From the NCBI GenBank assembly GCA_005799205.1, contig SYHM01000206.1, forward strand, positions 1-31,577: a stretch of DNA of 31,577 bases. The letters are read 5' to 3'. Position numbers and translations under genes: made by a program. Under the pieces are notes generated by a model. The model did not search any database. It worked only from the letters and a program-made list of their open reading frames with translations, and was not told the DNA's origin. The DNA is from Planctomycetia bacterium. GTDB lineage: Bacteria; Planctomycetota; Phycisphaerae; Phycisphaerales; SM1A02. Below are positions 16,424 to 26,600 of the stretch, piece after piece. The stretch's first letter is position 1. Each line of letters opens with the position of its first letter.

Positions 16424-16893
16424 ACCCACACACTGACATGACTGTTTCCGCAGAAATCATCGAGCGCGGACTCGCCGCCGCAATCGAGCAAGCCGAAAAG
16501 GGATGGCGCGAAGGTGGAATTCCCATCGGCTCATCTCTGCTGAACGAAGCTGGAGAGATCGTTGCGCGAGGACATAATCAGCGCGTCCAATCGGGCGATC
16601 CGACTGCGCACGCTGAAGTCGATTGTGTGCGCAAGGCCGGCCGGCGGCGAGACTGGAACCGACTCACGCTCGTCTCAACACTTTCGCCGTGCCCGATGTG
16701 CTCGGGGACGGCAATCCTCTTCAAGATTCCGCGTGTGATCATCGGCGAAAACAAGACCTTCCTCGGCGCAGAAGATTGGATGCGTGCGAGTGGAATCACC
16801 CTGCGTGTGCTTGACGACCCGCGGTGCATCGCGCTGATGGAACGCATGAAGCGCGAGAAACCAGATCTTTGGGCTGAGGACATCGGCGAGTAA
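16420..16893 (+). CDS. Cytosine deaminase, yeast FCY1-like zinc CDA fold
   Basis: The 157-residue zinc-dependent deaminase most resembles fungal cytosine deaminase rather than the large bacterial CodA. It has GGIPIGSSLLNEAG, then RGHNQRVQSGDPTAHAEVDC with zinc ligand His and proton shuttle Glu (HAE), then TLSPCPMCSG with the two zinc cysteines, then IIGENKTF, and it ends in EDIGE, like the yeast enzyme. It should convert cytosine to uracil; guanine-deaminase-like substrates are possible. The ATG overlaps the stop of the giant membrane protein (ATGA at 16420-16423), so it is probably translated from the same mRNA. An in-frame ATG at 16438 is an alternative start. The functional link to its neighbour is obscure. 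Confidence 0.9.
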   Translation: MNPHTDMTVSAEIIERGLAAAIEQAEKGWREGGIPIGSSLLNEAGEIVARGHNQRVQSGDPTAHAEVDCVRKAGRRRDWNRLTLVSTLSPCPMCSGTAILFKIPRVIIGENKTFLGAEDWMRASGITLRVLDDPRCIALMERMKREKPDLWAEDIGE

Positions 16894-16903
16894 CTCGAGA
16901 CCT

Positions 16904-16917
16904 ACGGCAGGCGCCGT
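16904..16917. terminator. Short hairpin between convergent genes
   Basis: ACGGC (16904-16908) and GCCGT (16913-16917) form a five-pair stem in the 35-nt gap between the converging deaminase and epimerase genes. There is no T-run, so it is at most a weak bidirectional terminator. Confidence 0.25.
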
Positions 16918-16928
16918 CGATTGAGGCG

Positions 16929-17893
16929 CTACCGACTCGTCAGTGTCGCCCGGAGCCCTTCGACGAAGTGTATCACGGGCTCGAATCCGATGAGCGCCTT
17001 CGCGGCATCGACTGCGGCGCGGCTGTCTCGCACATCGCCCGTGCGTGCCGGCGCGAACGTCGGCGAAATCTTGGTTGCGAGAATCGCGTTCATGTGATCG
17101 AGCAACTCGAGCAGCGTGAATTGCTCGGCGCATCCGATGTTGACCATTTCGCCTTGCAACGACCGCTTACACGAGCCCGCCAGCAGATTGGCGTGCACCG
17201 CGTTGTCGACATGGGTGAAATCGCGCGTCTGCAACCCATCGCCGAAGATGGTTGGGGCGGTCCCCTGCGCGAGTGCGGTGGCGAACTTGGGAATGACCGC
17301 GGCATACTGCGAATCAGGGCGTTGGCGCGGTCCAAAGATGTTGAAGTACCGCAAGCTCACCGTCGAGAGGCCGTAGCAGATCGCCCACGCGCGGCACAGA
17401 TGCTCTCCCGCGAGCTTTGTGACCGCATAGGGAGATCGTGGGTCGGGAATCATCGTCTCAACCTTTGGAAGTGTCGGCGTGTCTCCGTAGGCCGAACTCG
17501 ATGCTGAATAGACGACGCGTCCGACTCCCGCACTGCGAGCGGCATTGAGCACGAGCATCGTGCCCGTGGCATTCGTGAGTTGAAAGCGCTCAGGAGTCAC
17601 GAGCGATGCGGGGACCGATCCGAGTGCCGCGAGATGAAAGACGATTCGCGCTTCGCTGGTCGCCTCACTGATCGCCGCTGTGTCGAGAATGCTTCCCTCG
17701 ATCAACCGCACTCGGTCGGATCGTTGCACGAGGTTTTCGGCGCGACCATTCGAAAGGTCGTCGATCACCGTGACACGCGCGCCAAGCTGATCGAGCGCCG
17801 CCACGAGGTGCGAGCCGATAAACCCGGCGCCCCCAGTCACACAGACTGGCACACTGAGATACGACGCGCGATGCTGGTCGAGCCAGCTCGCTG

Positions 17894-17897
<4 letters not shown>
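16929..17897 (-). CDS. NAD-dependent sugar epimerase/dehydratase (UDP-glucose 4-epimerase-like)
   Basis: This 322-residue extended short-chain dehydrogenase has the Rossmann motif VTGGAGFIGSHL (21-32), an Asp at the end of the second strand (VIDDLSNG) that favours NAD, the Ser of SASSSAYGD and the catalytic YxxxK in SPYAVTKLAGEH, followed by LRYFNIFGPRQ and a sugar-nucleotide domain. It probably interconverts a UDP-hexose. The GTG at 17897 overlaps the atpA stop (GTGA), so it occupies the place where atpG normally stands; a later GTG at 17852 would start closer to the Rossmann strand. Exact substrate cannot be assigned. Confidence 0.9.
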
Positions 17898-19450
<1,553 letters not shown>

Positions 19451-19491
19451 GGACGGTTCCTCTCAAAAAACGGGATGCACTCGATAGGTCT

Positions 19492-20109
19492 CTAGGCAAT
19501 GAATCGGCTTGCGTCGCGACGAACGGTCGCACCACCCGACTCAATCATGGTGTGTTGCAGGCGGCGCAGACGAGTCGCGATCGATCCGTCGACGAGTTGG
19601 TCCGCGATGCGAAGCTTGATGCCGCCGATCATCGTTGGATCGCGGTAGTAGTGAAAGACTGCCTCTTTGCCAATCGCCGCGCGCAACTTCTCGCGCATCA
19701 GCGTCTCGGTGGCCGACCCCATCGAACTCCCATCGACGGTGTAGACATCGACTTCGGTTCGACCAAACAGATCTTGCAAAAGCGTGTCGTATGCACTGCC
19801 GATTGCGAGCAGTTCACCGAGCCGACCCTTGCGATTGAGTGTGACGACGAACCGAAAGAGCAGGTCGCTCACGCGGCCCTTGAGTACCCGCTCGATCGTT
19901 GCGGTGCGCCGCGCGCGCGTGACTGCAGGCGACCCGAGAAAGAGCACAAACTTCTTGTCCGCGGCTGCAACCTCACAGAGCGCCGTCAACTCAGCGCCGA
20001 CTTCTTTCGCCATCTCGTTGCCATCCGCCTGCGCCTTCGTCCCATGCGCGCGAGCGAGCTCGAGGAGTGCTGTTGCGTACACCTTCGCGATTTCGTTGTG
20101 CTGGCTCAT
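19492..20109 (-). CDS. atpH: F-type ATP synthase subunit delta
   Basis: The delta subunit (205 residues) links the b-subunit stalk to the top of the F1 head. It starts with the helical domain MSQHNEIAKVYATALLELA, has the family segment TLNRKGRLGELLAIGSAY in the middle and ends with the beta-strand region DPTMIGGIKLRIADQLVDGS, the delta signature. It lies between atpF (22 nt) and atpA (41 nt) in the usual order. It is a little longer than the ~180-residue norm because of a loop near residues 25-40. Confidence 0.94.
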   Translation of the reverse strand: MSQHNEIAKVYATALLELARAHGTKAQADGNEMAKEVGAELTALCEVAAADKKFVLFLGSPAVTRARRTATIERVLKGRVSDLLFRFVVTLNRKGRLGELLAIGSAYDTLLQDLFGRTEVDVYTVDGSSMGSATETLMREKLRAAIGKEAVFHYYRDPTMIGGIKLRIADQLVDGSIATRLRRLQHTMIESGGATVRRDASRFIA

Positions 20110-20131
20110 GGCAGTTGAATCGCTCGAGGAC

Positions 20132-20644
20132 TCATGTGCGCGAGGCGTTCATCGATGCAAGCGACTGCTCGACGAGTCGCTTCTGATCCGTGGGCGAAAT
20201 CTCGCGCTCGAGGATGCGTCCAGCGATCGCGATCGCGAGGGATGACGCGTGTGCTTCAAGTTCTGCGACGGCGGTTCGACGGGCGTTCTCGATTTCATCG
20301 CTCGCTCGACGCGCGCGCTCAGCAAGCTCGCTTTCATTCTTCGCGCGCAGCTCATCTCCGACGCGCACTGCTGAGGCCCGCGCCTCACGCAACATCCGAT
20401 CAGACTCTTCGAGGGCCGCTGCGAGTTTGAGTTCAAACTCCTTCTGCTTCGCCATCGCCGCCTCGCGTGCCGCCTCTGCCGACTCGATCTCGTGCAGAAT
20501 CTTGGCGTCACGCTCGTTGAGACCTTTGAGAATCTTGGGCCAGACACCCACGCCGAGTACGACGAACACCACGACAAACACCACCATCGTCGTGATGAAC
20601 GTGAACGGGTCAAACGCGAGTGGATCCGCAGAGGCGATCAACAT
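20132..20644 (-). CDS. atpF: F-type ATP synthase subunit b
   Basis: The b subunit (170 residues) is the peripheral stalk. One N-terminal membrane helix (about 15-36, FITTMVVFVVVFVVLGVGVW) is followed by a long charged helix rich in Ala, Glu, Lys and Arg (38-165) that dimerises and contacts delta. GGAGAG precedes the ATG by about 7 nt. Upstream lies an odd 9-nt tandem repeat, and a small frame that stays open from the atpE stop overlaps the ATG. No second b-like gene (b') is present, so a homodimer is likely. Confidence 0.93.
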   Translation of the reverse strand: MLIASADPLAFDPFTFITTMVVFVVVFVVLGVGVWPKILKGLNERDAKILHEIESAEAAREAAMAKQKEFELKLAAALEESDRMLREARASAVRVGDELRAKNESELAERARRASDEIENARRTAVAELEAHASSLAIAIAGRILEREISPTDQKRLVEQSLASMNASRT

Positions 20645-20655
20645 GAGTCACTCTC

Positions 20656-20700
20656 CATGAACGGCATGAACGGCAAGAACGGCAAGAACGGCATGAACAC
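20656..20700 (-). repeat. Nine-nucleotide tandem repeat in the atpE-atpF gap
   Basis: Five copies of a 9-nt unit read as ATGAACGGC or AAGAACGGC (last copy ATGAACACC) on the plus strand. On the coding strand they encode alternating Pro-Phe-Leu/Met in the frame continuing from atpE. The repeat is perfect apart from one base per unit and the divergent last copy. Confidence 0.8.
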
Positions 20701-20739
20701 CAACGAACCGACGATCGCGGCAAACGCGATGCGTTCGAC

Positions 20740-21051
20740 TCACTTGAAGTTCGAGAATCCGGCAACGACGGCGAAGAGCGCAACACCTTCAATGAGCGCC
20801 GCAGTGAGAATCATGTTGATGAAGATGCGGTTTGCCATTTCTGGCTGTCGTGCGATCGACTCAACTGCGCTTCCACCGATTCGGCCGATACCGATGCCTG
20901 CGCCAACGGTTGCAAGTCCGCATGCCAAGCCTGCGCCGAGGCCCTTGCCCCAGTTGATTGCCTCGACCGCCGCATGAGCATCCTGCGCTGATGCGAGGTT
21001 CGTCAAGACAAGTCCAGCAACCAATCCGAGAGTGAGATGAGCGAGCTTCAT
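20740..21051 (-). CDS. atpE: F-type ATP synthase subunit c with N-terminal leader
   Basis: The proteolipid ring subunit (103 residues) has helix 1 GKGLGAGLACGLATVGAGIG, the polar loop ARQPE (67-71) and helix 2 with the ion-binding Glu88 in LTAALIEGVALFAVV. The helix-1 Gln and the ES(T) pattern of sodium-binding rings are missing, so protons are the likely coupling ion. The first ~27 residues form an extra hydrophobic segment ending in ASAQDAHA, like a cleavable signal peptide, making the protein longer than the usual ~75-85. CGGAGA lies about 9 nt before the ATG. A TCAGG/CCTGA hairpin is in the 77-nt upstream gap. Confidence 0.95.
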   Translation of the reverse strand: MKLAHLTLGLVAGLVLTNLASAQDAHAAVEAINWGKGLGAGLACGLATVGAGIGIGRIGGSAVESIARQPEMANRIFINMILTAALIEGVALFAVVAGFSNFK

Positions 21052-21128
21052 GTGTATCGAGTCTCCGTGAGTCAGGCGTGAATCCTGAGTGCGAACATCG
21101 CCTTCAGGGGGGAAGCAATATAGCGAGT

Positions 21129-22124
21129 TTATGAATGTGCGGCAGCCGCGTGATGTCCGTGCGAATCACCGTGGCCCGAAGCGGCATCGTCGTGCGCTTC
21201 GTGACCCTCAGCGTGTTCCTCATGCGCCATCAAACTGATGAAAACCGCAGTCAGGAACATGAAAATAAAGGCCTGCAAGAGTGCCACGAACACCTCGAGA
21301 AAAGTAATCAGGATTGCGCCAATGCCACTGACAAGGGTGATGCCGCTCACTGAGAGCGTTCCCAACCCGGCCTTTGCTGCCATTGCGCCGAATCCCAGCA
21401 GCGTGAGCAGCAGAGTGTGGCCAGCGACCATATTGGCGAAGAGTCGGATCGCAAGCGCAGCTGGCTTGACGAAGATTCCACCGAGTTCGACGACGAAAAT
21501 GATGGGGATCACCAGCCAAAGAAAGATCGATCCGCGCACGAGTTCGCGTCCGCCGCAGAGATGCTCAAGCCATCCGCCGATCCCAAGTTCGCGGAACCCT
21601 TGAACCTGCACGACCAGAAACGAGATCATCGCAAGTGCGCCGGTGACCGAGATGCTCGCCGTCGCTGCGCCGCCAAAGAGCGCCGCCGTGTTGCTCTCGG
21701 TGACTCCCGCGAATGGCGCTCCCGTCACTTGATACACGGCATAGTGCACATCAACGAATGGAATCAGGCCGACAATGTTCAGGAGCAGAATGAAGAAAAA
21801 CAGCGACAAGAGATAGGACAAGTAGCGCGCAGTCAGCCGCGCACCCATCACCGGAATGAGCATCTCGTCGCGCAGATAGACGACCATGACTTCAATGATT
21901 CCCGAGAAACTCGAACTCGGCAGATAGCGGCGGTTTCCCATCGACGCGGGACCAGTCTTCGATCCACTCGCGGCGCGCATCAAGAGAAGCACGAGGACGA
22001 GCGCAGTTCCGATGACGGTCACCATGCTCAACATGATGTTGATATCGCCGAATTTTAGGCCTGCAATCGGCTTGTCGACGATGTGTGAGACTGGATCAGA
22101 ACTGTTGGCTAGAAAAAGGGACAT
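21129..22124 (-). CDS. atpB: F-type ATP synthase subunit a with His-rich tail
   Basis: Subunit a (331 residues) forms the proton half-channels next to the c ring. The essential Arg227 sits in KPAALAIRLFANMVAGH; other landmarks are YLSYLLSLFFFILLLNIVGL and the last helices with ITFLEVFVALLQAFIFMFL. An unusual feature is a soluble C-terminal tail (301-331) with nine histidines among Asp/Glu/Ala, suggesting metal binding. It lies 59 nt after the atpI-like gene, with two competing hairpins in the gap, and is followed by atpE. Confidence 0.95.
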   Translation of the reverse strand: MSLFLANSSDPVSHIVDKPIAGLKFGDINIMLSMVTVIGTALVLVLLLMRAASGSKTGPASMGNRRYLPSSSFSGIIEVMVVYLRDEMLIPVMGARLTARYLSYLLSLFFFILLLNIVGLIPFVDVHYAVYQVTGAPFAGVTESNTAALFGGAATASISVTGALAMISFLVVQVQGFRELGIGGWLEHLCGGRELVRGSIFLWLVIPIIFVVELGGIFVKPAALAIRLFANMVAGHTLLLTLLGFGAMAAKAGLGTLSVSGITLVSGIGAILITFLEVFVALLQAFIFMFLTAVFISLMAHEEHAEGHEAHDDAASGHGDSHGHHAAAAHS

Positions 22125-22138
22125 TCGCCGCGCACCTC

Positions 22139-22180
22139 GTGTCGGAGACTCTCGGGACTCTCGCCGCCGACACCGGCGAG
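22139..22180 (-). promoter_or_regulatory. Two mutually exclusive hairpins upstream of atpB
   Basis: CTCGCC/GGCGAG (22160-22165 with 22175-22180) and GTGTCGG/CCGACAC (22139-22145 with 22167-22173) overlap, so only one can form at a time. The second arm ends 15 nt before the atpB start codon. A direct repeat GAGAGTC also lies between them. Confidence 0.35.
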
Positions 22181-22183
22181 AAC

Positions 22184-22648
22184 CTAGTTTTCAGCAACTC
22201 CACCGCTCGATCGCTTCTGACCTGTGGCGATCATGCCTACTTCGCACATCACCGTCGCGAAGTAACACGCGCCCACCGCAGCAACAAATTGCTCACGCGG
22301 GCCACATGGGGCGAAGGAGTATATCGCGAGGCTCGCAAGTGGGGTCAGCAGCAGACGAATGACCGTTCCAGCGAGCCAGACCGTGATCCAATCGACCGCG
22401 GGGCGCACCTTCCATGGAGCGACGATGAACCATCCCAACAGGGCGACTGGTAGCACGGCGGCGAACGCGCGAAGTGCCACTGGCCATCCACCCCAGCCGA
22501 ATGCAGGGGCATAGGCCCCCCACGCTGCCGCAGAGACGATCGACCCAGCTGCGATCGCGCATGCGACGGCGATCCAGCGAATTCGCATCGGTGGACCGAG
22601 TTGGAGTTTCGACTCTCGGGATGAATTGTTGGCAGGTTCAGCGGTCAT
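22184..22648 (-). CDS. AtpI-like ATP synthase assembly/membrane protein
   Basis: This 154-residue protein has about four membrane helices (MRIRWIAVACAIAAGSIVSA, WPVALRAFAAVLPVALLGWF, VDWITVWLAGTVIRLLLTPL, EQFVAAVGACYFATVMCEVG). The pattern and place between atpZ and atpB fit the poorly conserved AtpI family, proposed to help c-ring assembly or Mg/Ca transport. The ATG at 22648 overlaps the end of atpZ by 11 nt and has AGAGG about 9 nt upstream; the open frame extends 8 codons further but without support. The assignment rests mainly on context. Confidence 0.65.
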   Translation of the reverse strand: MTAEPANNSSRESKLQLGPPMRIRWIAVACAIAAGSIVSAAAWGAYAPAFGWGGWPVALRAFAAVLPVALLGWFIVAPWKVRPAVDWITVWLAGTVIRLLLTPLASLAIYSFAPCGPREQFVAAVGACYFATVMCEVGMIATGQKRSSGGVAEN

Positions 22649-22973
22649 GCGAATTCGCCTCTCGCTCGCCATTCCGTGGGTTCATCAAGGGTTTCGGAGG
22701 AACTTTTCCCGATCGGCGCTCGATTGCATCGAGGGCCGAGTTCAGTTTGAGCGCACCTCGAATGAGTGAGTAGGTCGCGACGATGAAGCCGACGCCCAGA
22801 CCGATCATCGTGCCGAGCGTGTCATCGCCGAGCCATCGCCCAATGACCCATCCCAGAAAGGCCCCGGCGAGCATTTCGGTAACAAACTGCCAGCCAAGCC
22901 CCATCATCTTGTAGCCGATGCGTACCTGCTCTTGGTCGCTCGATGCCTTGGATGGTTTCGACTTTCGGATCAC
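22638..22973 (-). CDS. AtpZ/AtpI-type small membrane protein heading the ATP synthase operon
   Basis: The 111-residue protein has two membrane helices (MMGLGWQFVTEMLAGAFLGW and GTMIGLGVGFIVATYSLI) separated by a short GRWLGDD loop, the layout of AtpZ, a putative Mg/Ca-related partner of F-type ATP synthases. I start it at the GTG at 22973, 6 nt after a TACGAT box; a longer version from GTG 23063 adds 30 poorly conserved residues and would nearly reach the nuoI start. It is the first gene of the minus-strand atp operon. Confidence 0.75.
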   Translation of the reverse strand: MIRKSKPSKASSDQEQVRIGYKMMGLGWQFVTEMLAGAFLGWVIGRWLGDDTLGTMIGLGVGFIVATYSLIRGALKLNSALDAIERRSGKVPPKPLMNPRNGEREANSHDR

Positions 22974-22979
22974 CCCTCG

Positions 22980-22985
22980 ATCGTA
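22980..22985 (-). promoter_or_regulatory. Putative -10 box of the ATP synthase operon
   Basis: TACGAT (minus strand, 22985-22980) ends 6 nt before the GTG at 22973, with no clear -35. The same hexamer stands 8 nt before nadA. Confidence 0.35.
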
Positions 22986-23063
22986 GTGCTCCTCTCTGCG
23001 AGCGGTCGGATGGCACGGCTGGGCTGCCGAACTCGCAGGTCCCGCTCGAGCGCAGGGAGTCAC

Positions 23064-23069
23064 TATCCT
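23064..23069 (+). promoter_or_regulatory. Putative -10 box of nuoI
   Basis: TATCCT ends 9 nt before the nuoI ATG, and no Shine-Dalgarno lies in between. No good -35 is visible. Confidence 0.3.
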
Positions 23070-23078
23070 TCGTCACGT

Positions 23079-23636
23079 ATGCCGATTCGAGACGACGAGA
23101 TCATCGATGTCACCCCGACGAAGTTGAACCTTTCTGAGAACCTCTTCGTTCCGAACATCATCCGAGGACTCGGGACGACCCTGCGCCACTTTTTCGAGAA
23201 CGTTGGGCGGGATGGCACCAACAAGAAAAACCTTTGGGTCGTGCAGTACCCAGAGCAGAAGCGCGATGATCGCCCAGTCGAACAGGGTGGACAGTTTCGA
23301 CCGACCTTTCGCGGAGTCCACCGGCTGAACAAAGACGAGGATGGTCGTGTGCGCTGCGTCGCGTGCTTCATGTGTGCGACGGCCTGCCCAGCGAATTGCA
23401 TTCACATTGTGGCGGCTGAGAGTCCGTGGCCCGACCGCGAGAAGTACCCAAAGCAGTTTGACATCGACGAACTCAGATGCATTTACTGCGGAATGTGCGA
23501 AGAAGCCTGCCCAGTCGATGCGATCGAACTGACCCCACACTACGAGCTCACGGGATTGACTCGCGCCGAACTCATCTTTGACAAGGCGAAACTGCTCGAA
23601 GTCTTCGACCAGACGATTGCTGAAAAGCCGATGTGA
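23079..23636 (+). CDS. nuoI: NADH-quinone oxidoreductase subunit I
   Basis: NuoI (185 residues) carries two 4Fe-4S clusters that pass electrons along the peripheral arm of complex I. The two motifs are CVACFMCATACP and CIYCGMCEEACP, separated by about 25 residues as expected, with RPTFRGVHRLNKDEDGRVRC before the first. The open frame continues further upstream, but the ATG at 23079 begins the family-like part. It stands alone, divergent from the atp operon and convergent with the AsmA-like gene; the other nuo genes are not in the window. Confidence 0.93.
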   Translation: MPIRDDEIIDVTPTKLNLSENLFVPNIIRGLGTTLRHFFENVGRDGTNKKNLWVVQYPEQKRDDRPVEQGGQFRPTFRGVHRLNKDEDGRVRCVACFMCATACPANCIHIVAAESPWPDREKYPKQFDIDELRCIYCGMCEEACPVDAIELTPHYELTGLTRAELIFDKAKLLEVFDQTIAEKPM

Positions 23637-23662
23637 CGGGTGGTCTGCTGTTGCGTCCCGGG

Positions 23663-26600
23663 CTACTTGCCAAACAGCCCTTTGATCTTGTCGATGGTCC
23701 CGCCAATGTCCTTGATCCCCTTCTCGATGTGCTTGGCGTCGAGTGATGACGCGTCAAAGGCGAGGCTCACCTTGCTCGTCAGTGGTTTCTGCACGCCATT
23801 CACTGCGCCCAGTGGACCGCTGAGCGTGATATCCGCCTGCACAAGTTCTCCCGGGTCGATTGGCAACTCAGCGATCGCATCGCTCAACTGCGTCATCGTG
23901 GCTGAGAAAGAACCAGACGCTCCTCCAACGGTGCGTGCAAGCGATGCGAGCGGGTAGCGACAACGAATCGCGTTGGCGAACGGAGGCGTGGTCGCGAGAT
24001 TGATGTCGCCCGACAGTTTGAGGGTCTGCTGCCACTGCGTTCCGAGTTTTCCAGCCTGAATCACGAAGTCGTCGTAGGTCAGTCGCCCTGACCGAACCCG
24101 AAGCACAAGCGGATGAATGTGCGCAGGAATTGTCTGCGACTTGGCCTGCTGCGCAAGCACGAGCACTCCAAGAATCTGATTGCTGCGCACGATCTCGACC
24201 TCACCCACTTCGACTCGAGCGTCAAGGTCGAGTCCCGCGAGCGCCCCATCGAGCGGATAGCTCGCCTGTGAAAGTGTGAGCACGATCGGTGGAGCTGATC
24301 GGATATCCGCGAGCACTGGATTCACTGGCTCCAAGAGTCGCTTCTGCAAGACGGGATTGACCGTGAACGTGCAGCGAACCGGATTCGCTGGATCAACCAG
24401 CGCCTTCTGCCCAAAGAGCGTGACGCGCGGCGCCGCGATTTCAAGAAACTGCGTCTTGATCGTTCCGACACAATTCGTCTGAGTGACACCTGTAGCGGAC
24501 GCGGCGACTGTCGCGTCGAGTGTCGCGTCGATGGTTGACCCGAGAGCTTCAACAAGTTGCCCGCCCTGGCCAGCGAGCGCGTCGACAAGTGCCGTCGACA
24601 ACGCGCGTACTTGCGCATTGGCGACCCACTGCGCGGCCGAAGGGGCGAAGATGCCTGCAGCGGTTGTGAGCTGCTTCGCCGCAGCCGTGAGTTCGAAAGT
24701 TCCACCCTTGGGGCCGCCTCCTGTGAGCGAGATGTCAATCGACTCTCCGACGCGCGGCGAGGTTGCGGTCAGTCGTGTCGTTCCCAATGAGAGCGCCGGC
24801 TTCCCCGCTGGCTCGATCTCGATCGGATCGAGTGTCACCGTTGCATCGAGCGCCGCCTGCGTGAAACCACTCGGTGGAAGCACAAGTGACTTGATCGCGA
24901 CCGACGCACCGACCGCGCCGATGCGCGCGAGCGCCGAGGTTGCGTCCTTCGATCCCTTCATCCAATCAATCAGTGCCAGCGTGAGTGCGCCTGGAGCCTG
25001 CACTTTCACTTGGCTCTCGTGGAGTGTCAGTGGTCGGTCGGCCGATCCCATCAACAACGACAGGTCTCCTTGCGCGTCGAGTGCGAGTGAGAGCGGACCT
25101 GCCGGAGATGATCCCACAGCGAACGCGCCATCGAACGTCGCGACCGCGCGCTCAGCGAGGCGAGGACTGCGCACACTGACCGACACTTTCTCGAATGAGA
25201 GTGGATCGCGACCCGGCAGAGTGAGAGTTCCGGGCTCAATGACTGCGCTCATCACGACCGATGCGTCGGCCGCCTTCCCAGTCCAGCGAAGGCTCTCGAC
25301 ATCAATCGTCGCAATCAGTGACGCCCCCTGTGCGCCCCCAACAACTGCCGCGGGAAGGTCAACGGTCGCGCTCGACTTCCCCAAGTCAATCGCCCCCTCT
25401 GCGAGCGTTCCGCTCGTTGTGAGCGTGATGCGAGGCAGCGACACCTTCGCTGAAAATGAGTCCGTTGTTGCAGTCCCCACTCCTGTACTCGCGCGACTGA
25501 AGGCCGCTGCGATGCGACCAGGCCCTACGAGCATTCCCTCGGCATCATGTGCATCCACCATCTGGACGAGTGTTGGCCCTTCCGCAACCGTGAGGTCGAT
25601 CGTCGATTCCCAGGCCGAGACCGCGAAACTGTTCATTGCGAATGACGCAACAACCGACCCTGCCGCACTGTCTTGATCGAACAAGGCGGCCTTGAGCGTT
25701 GAGCGCACTCCGTTGAATGTCGTTCGTGAAGGTGCCATGCACAGCGCAGTCAACGAGCAATCGCGCAGGCGCGCGCCGCGCGTCAGCCCAGGTGCGCGTG
25801 CAATCTCGACGAGCGGACTCGTGATCGTGAGCGTGAGTTGCTCTGGCACGACGCGCCCCGCAGACACCTCTTCACGAGAGAGCGTGACGGCATCCGTGCG
25901 CACTGTGATCGGCGCTGCACCACCGAGCGCAACAGAATCGGGAGCCCACCGAGCGACCAGTTCTGGCGTCGCAGTCACAGACAGCGTGACTGGTTCGATA
26001 TGGATGGTCTTTTCGTCCCACGAGAGATCGATCGCCACCCCGTTTGCACCCAGTTGTGCGGCGACGCGCGCGCTTCCATTCGACAGCGATGCGCGCGTCT
26101 CGACACGGCCTGCGAGCGTCGTGACGCCGCACTGGGCAAGGGTCTGGCGCGTCTGATCGGGCAACCACTTCGCGATTGCGAGCGTGGTTGAGTCAACGTT
26201 GATTGAGCCCGTCGCGGTCGCCGCATCAAGGGTCAGACCGGTCGGCCCCACAAGCCCCGCGATGACTTCATCAATTGACATTGGGACTCCACCAACCGAT
26301 GTCGTCGCCGCAAGCGAGAGCGAACTCGAGAAGTCGCTCGAACTAATCTTTACTGTGGTTGCGCCGATCGCAATCGGCGGCGATGGCTCCGCCCCATTCG
26401 ATCGCTCGAGAACCAAGTCGATTGGCGACAGGTCGAGCGCGAGGTCACCTCGCACTTGCTTCCATCCGGCGACATCGCTCGGTGTCATCAATGGGAAGGT
26501 GAGGTCGCGGCCAGTCAGAGTCACGGTCGCGGCGGAGTTCGCGCGCGCACTCGAGGGCATCAGCAGCGGATCGACCCTCGCGTGAACACTCAGCGCGGCA

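Noticed and set aside
20656..20700. Tandem repeat as a CRISPR or satellite
   Set aside because: Units are only 9 nt with no spacers; it is a short local expansion in a gene gap.
22974..23063. Longer AtpZ start at GTG 23063
   Set aside because: The 30 added residues are poorly conserved in character, the SD spacing is wrong, and it would leave almost no promoter room between the divergent genes.
24483..25676. 397-codon open frame on the plus strand
   Set aside because: Antisense shadow of the AsmA-like gene; composition (Ser/Ala/Pro/Arg) reflects the opposite strand's codons.
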